Shown here piece after piece: positions 61,047-64,000 of a stretch of 64,000 bases of DNA. Each line of letters starts with the position of its first letter. The stretch's first letter is position 1. The stretch lies in assembly GCF_014647675.1 (NCBI RefSeq), contig NZ_BMPQ01000007.1, positions 77,249 through 141,248 of the forward strand, given 5' to 3'. Origin of the DNA: Streptomyces flaveus. Lineage in GTDB: Bacteria > Actinomycetota > Actinomycetes > Streptomycetales > Streptomycetaceae. Below the pieces are notes generated by a model. The model ran no database searches. It saw nothing but the letters and a program-made list of their open reading frames with translations, and was not told the DNA's origin. The position numbers and the translations under genes are program-made.

Positions 61047-61712
61047 ATGATCTCCGACTTGGTGTTGGTACCCGCACGTGGGGCCCCGCTCGCAGGCGAT
61101 CTGGTCGTCCCCGGCCCGGTGCGGTCGGTGGTGGTCATCACCGAGGGCAGTAGCAGTTCCCGGGGCAGTTCGCGCGACCGCGAGCTCGCCGACACGTTCC
61201 ACCGGGCAGGAATGGGCACGCTTCTCCTTGATCTCCTCACTGAACTGGAGAAACGAGCGGACGCACGCTCGGCCCGGCATCTCTTCGACATCCCGTTCCT
61301 GGCCCAGCGGCTGGTGGCTGCCATCGACTGGCTGGAGCAGCGGCCGGAGACCGCCGATGTTCCGGTGTGTCTGTTCGGTGCCGATACGTCGGCTCTGCTG
61401 GCGGCTGCCGAGCGGCCCCGACGTGTCTCGGCCGTGGTCATTCGAGGCGGGCGTCCGGACCTGACGTACGACGCGCTGCAGAGCGTCCAGGCTCCGGTGC
61501 TGTTCATCGTCGGCGGCGATGACGAGCCGGACTCGCGAATCAACCAGGAGACGGCCGGAAGGCTCAGCGCGCCGAGCGAGATCCATGTCGTGCGCGGCGC
61601 GACGCATCTGTTCCATGAGCCAGGGGCCCTGGAGGAAACGGCTACTGCGGCTCGGCACTGGTTCGTCTCCCACCTGGGGAACGGGCGGGGGAGCGGACGC
61701 CGTTCAGTCTGA
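61047..61712 (+). CDS. Alpha/beta hydrolase-like protein with Asp at the nucleophile elbow
   Basis: 221 residues. It resembles the small dienelactone-hydrolase-like proteins often fused to phosphoribosyltransferases in actinobacteria. Seen: GSSSSRGSSRDRELADTFHRAGMG near 34-57, LFGADTS near 109-115, acid residue in IVGGDDEPDS near 159 and His in VRGATHLFHEP near 187. In the family the elbow reads GAST with Ser as nucleophile; here it is GADT, so Asp-113 takes its place. ATG at 61047 is chosen because GGGAGG lies 6 nt upstream. It lies outside the operator-bearing operons. Confidence 0.78.
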   Translation: MISDLVLVPARGAPLAGDLVVPGPVRSVVVITEGSSSSRGSSRDRELADTFHRAGMGTLLLDLLTELEKRADARSARHLFDIPFLAQRLVAAIDWLEQRPETADVPVCLFGADTSALLAAAERPRRVSAVVIRGGRPDLTYDALQSVQAPVLFIVGGDDEPDSRINQETAGRLSAPSEIHVVRGATHLFHEPGALEETATAARHWFVSHLGNGRGSGRRSV

Positions 61713-61830
61713 ACGGCGACCATGGCCGACCTTCTGGTGTGCTTCAGCACGCCACTCTGAGCGGCACGTTGGGTAAGAAGGTTTGGGTAAGAGGGTGATG
61801 AAGAGTTTCTGCGATCAGGAGCGGTTGAGC

Positions 61831-62988
61831 ATGGCGGTAGTGCGGAGGCCCGGCATTCTGACGGCGGTCGACGGCAATGCCCGTATCCCTGACAATGCTG
61901 CGGAGCATCTCGTATCGCCGGTCAATTCGCATAACGAGTGGGATCCGCTGGAGGAGGTCATCGTCGGGTGTCTCGATGGCGCGGCGTTCCCTTCCAAGCA
62001 TCCGGTCGTGGACTGCAATATGCCGCCGTGGGCGGCGCGGCTGCTGGGGCTTGCCGCCGGTTTCAGATATCCGCGCGTGCTGATCGAACGGGCGCAGCAA
62101 GAGCTCGACCAGTTCGTCACCCTCCTGCAGTCCCTCGGCATCACGGTCCGGCGCCCGGACCCGGTCGACCACAGGCGACGCTTCGGTACTCCGGACTGGT
62201 CGTCGCGCGGATTCTGCAACACCTGCCCGCGGGACAGCATGCTCGTGATCGGCGACGAGATCATCGAGACCCCGATGGCGTGGCCGTGCCGGTATTTCGA
62301 GACGCACTCCTATCGCCCGATCCTCAAGGACTACTTCCGGCGTGGCGCGCGCTGGACGGCGGCTCCCGAGCCGCAGCTCACCGACGAACTGTTCGAGTCG
62401 AATTTCCGTATCCCCGAGGCCGGCGAACCGATGTGGCACATCCTCACCGAGTTCGAGCCCGTATTCGACGCGGCAGATTTCGTGCGCGCGGGACGCGACC
62501 TGTTCGTCACGCGGAGCAATGTCACCAATCGCATGGGTATTGAGTGGTTGCGCCGCCATCTCGGACCTGGCTATCGCATCCACGAGATCGAGAGCCGCTG
62601 CCGCACGCCCATGCACATCGATACGACGTTCGTCCTGCTCTCGCCCGGCAAGGTACTGGTCAATCCCGAGTACATCGATGTCGACCGCCTGCCCGACGTG
62701 CTCAGCTCGTGGGACATCCTGATCGCCCCGGAGCCCACCCCGATCGACGAGCGCCTGCTCAAGGTCACCTCGATGTGCGGCAAGTGGCTCAGCATGAACA
62801 TTCTCATGATCGACGAGAAACGGGTGATCGCGGAACGGCATCACACCGGCATGCTGCGCGCCCTCGAGAAATGGGGGTTCGAGCCGATCCCGTGCGACCT
62901 GCTGCACTACGCGCCGTTCGGCGGATCGTTCCACTGCGCGACACTCGACATCCGGCGTCGCGGCACGCTCGAGTCGTATTTCGATTGA
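61831..62988 (+). CDS. Amidinotransferase, arginine:glycine type
   Basis: 385 residues. Seen: PVNSHNEWDPLEEVIVGCLDG near 45, MHIDTTFVLLSPG with catalytic His and Asp region near 267, and GGSFHCATLDIRRRG near 370 with the catalytic Cys. This matches the AGAT/StrB1 family, which transfers the amidino group of arginine to an amine. No aminocyclitol or antibiotic genes are nearby. The ATG at 61831 is chosen because AGGAG lies 9 nt upstream; an ATG at 61798 is also in frame. Confidence 0.88.
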   Translation: MAVVRRPGILTAVDGNARIPDNAAEHLVSPVNSHNEWDPLEEVIVGCLDGAAFPSKHPVVDCNMPPWAARLLGLAAGFRYPRVLIERAQQELDQFVTLLQSLGITVRRPDPVDHRRRFGTPDWSSRGFCNTCPRDSMLVIGDEIIETPMAWPCRYFETHSYRPILKDYFRRGARWTAAPEPQLTDELFESNFRIPEAGEPMWHILTEFEPVFDAADFVRAGRDLFVTRSNVTNRMGIEWLRRHLGPGYRIHEIESRCRTPMHIDTTFVLLSPGKVLVNPEYIDVDRLPDVLSSWDILIAPEPTPIDERLLKVTSMCGKWLSMNILMIDEKRVIAERHHTGMLRALEKWGFEPIPCDLLHYAPFGGSFHCATLDIRRRGTLESYFD

Positions 62989-63427
62989 TCGGCCGACAGC
63001 CGGCCACCTCTGGGACAGGGGCGCCGTCAAGGGTGGGGTGGGGACCCTGCGTCGCTGCCTGGGCGCAGGGCGGTTTCTCGTCGGCCCCGCCTTCGTCCGG
63101 TCCACGGCGGATGCCTGCGGTTCGGTCGATCCGGTCGGGCCCGGGTGGGTGTGCGGGACCGTGCGGCGGATCACGTACGTGCCGCTCGCCCGGTCCAGGA
63201 CGGTCAGATGCTGATGGGTCAGGCCGCGGGCGCCGATGCTCCCCCAGAGGGGGCACCCCCAGCCAGGCGACCACTCCCGTGAGCCGCCATGGACGGTCGC
63301 CGGGCGTCTCCTGGATGCCGGACATGGCACTGGATACAGGCATGTGATTGAGCGTCAAACGCCGTTGTCAGTGCCTCCCCATAGAGTGAAGACATCACTC
63401 GGGGAACCTCGGAGGGGGAGCACAAAC
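62989..63427. other. Gap of 439 nt, no gene identified
   Basis: GC-rich sequence with no convincing frame in either direction. A minus-strand frame reads a short protein-like stretch (VLDRASGTYVIRRTVPH) but I cannot assign it to any family, and no ribosome binding site is seen for it. Confidence 0.4.
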
Positions 63428-64000
63428 GTGTCCGCAAACAAGATCCAGCACAAGGTGAATCACGTCGCGCTGGTAGTGGACTGTTCGGGTTCGATGCGTC
63501 CGCACCAGAGTCAACTCATTCGAGTTGTGGACGAGTTCGTGGCGGGGTTGAAGGCCGAATCCGACAGCCTTGGCCATGAGACGCGGATCAGCCTCTACTC
63601 CTTCGACCACAGGGTGGAGAATCTGGTCTGGGACATGGACGTAAAACATCTGCCGTCCATGCGGGGGCTGTACCAGGTCAACAATGGCGCTACGGCCCTC
63701 ATCGAGGCTTCTCTGAAGTCCCTGGATGACCTGGGTCATATTTGGGAGGAATACGGCGAGCACAGCTTCCTCCAGATCGTCGTGACGGATGGTGAGGAGA
63801 ACGCCTCCGGCGGCGACAGGCGGCACGACGGCGACATGGCCATCCTTGGCCCCTGGCTCGACAGGATCGCGGCGAAGATGGGCAGGCTTCCGGGCCACTG
63901 GACTTCCGCGATCCTCGTTCCGAACTCACTGGCCAAGCGCACCGCCCAGAACTACGGTTTTCCGGCCGGGAACATCGCCATCTGGGATGCGGACTCCCAG
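63428..64000 (+). CDS. von Willebrand factor A domain protein (C-terminus beyond window)
   Basis: 191 codons visible. Seen: MIDAS start VALVVDCSGSMRPHQ with Asp at residue 18, GATALIEASL and VVTDGEENASGGD. GTG start at 63428 with GGAGGGGGAG 7 nt upstream. VWA proteins bind divalent metal and often act in stress (TerD-like) or phage systems. The downstream part and neighbours are not visible, so the system cannot be told. Confidence 0.85.
   Translation, partial: MSANKIQHKVNHVALVVDCSGSMRPHQSQLIRVVDEFVAGLKAESDSLGHETRISLYSFDHRVENLVWDMDVKHLPSMRGLYQVNNGATALIEASLKSLDDLGHIWEEYGEHSFLQIVVTDGEENASGGDRRHDGDMAILGPWLDRIAAKMGRLPGHWTSAILVPNSLAKRTAQNYGFPAGNIAIWDADSQ

Noticed and set aside
61238..61251. Island operator-like match CACTGAACTGGAGA
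   Set aside because: It lies inside the coding part of the serine-less hydrolase with 10 of 14 matches, far from any promoter, so chance is likely.

Overview
The window is high-GC DNA with GTG and TTG starts, many 4-nt start/stop overlaps and families typical of Streptomyces (DUF5709, type B L31, DUF3516 helicase). A streptomycete chromosome or a close relative is the best guess. This rests on gene content only, as no rRNA or taxonomic marker is present.

Positions 1-20.6 kb hold unlinked housekeeping and envelope genes: a truncated DUF3516 helicase, a membrane hydrolase, ribosomal protein L31 type B, a heterodimeric ABC exporter, a lipoprotein L,D-transpeptidase-like protein, a secreted PNGase A-like protein, a dicarboxylate symporter, a MarR repressor with a divergent ABC exporter, a short MltG-like protein, a flavin monooxygenase, YjbQ, a NADAR protein and a secreted beta-propeller amidohydrolase.

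Positions about 21.6-60.8 kb look like one large catabolic island for a CoA-activated, hydroxylated or carbonyl-bearing carbon skeleton. It encodes an MFS transporter, an ABC importer with a periplasmic-type binding lipoprotein, a CoA ligase, four acyl-CoA dehydrogenases, two enoyl-CoA hydratase/isomerases, a thiolase, a lipid-transfer-type thiolase with its DUF35 partner, five SDRs, two zinc or quinone-type MDRs, a KstD/fumarate-reductase-like flavoprotein, an Old-Yellow/dienoyl-CoA reductase, an aldehyde dehydrogenase, a GMC oxidoreductase, two NTF2-fold proteins, an EthD protein, an MBL hydrolase and two APH-type kinases next to acyl-CoA dehydrogenases.

The strongest new signal is a 14-bp operator (about AACTGAACTSAATT). 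I find nine copies upstream of almost every transcription unit of the island, including the island's only regulator, a TetR protein at 56098-56721. Several copies lie inside a -35/-10 spacer or directly on the predicted start of transcription. I infer a dedicated TetR regulon of six or seven operons. The substrate cannot be read from sequence. The kinase plus acyl-CoA dehydrogenase pairs suggest a 4-hydroxyacyl-CoA step like that of levulinate catabolism, and the DUF35 plus lipid-transfer pair suggests retro-aldol or thiolytic side-chain removal as in steroid degradation.

Positions 61.0-64 kb carry a serine-less hydrolase, an arginine:glycine-type amidinotransferase and the start of a von Willebrand A protein that runs off the end. 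No tRNA, rRNA, CRISPR array or insertion sequence was recognised. Several gaps between genes of the island carry different short tandem repeats.
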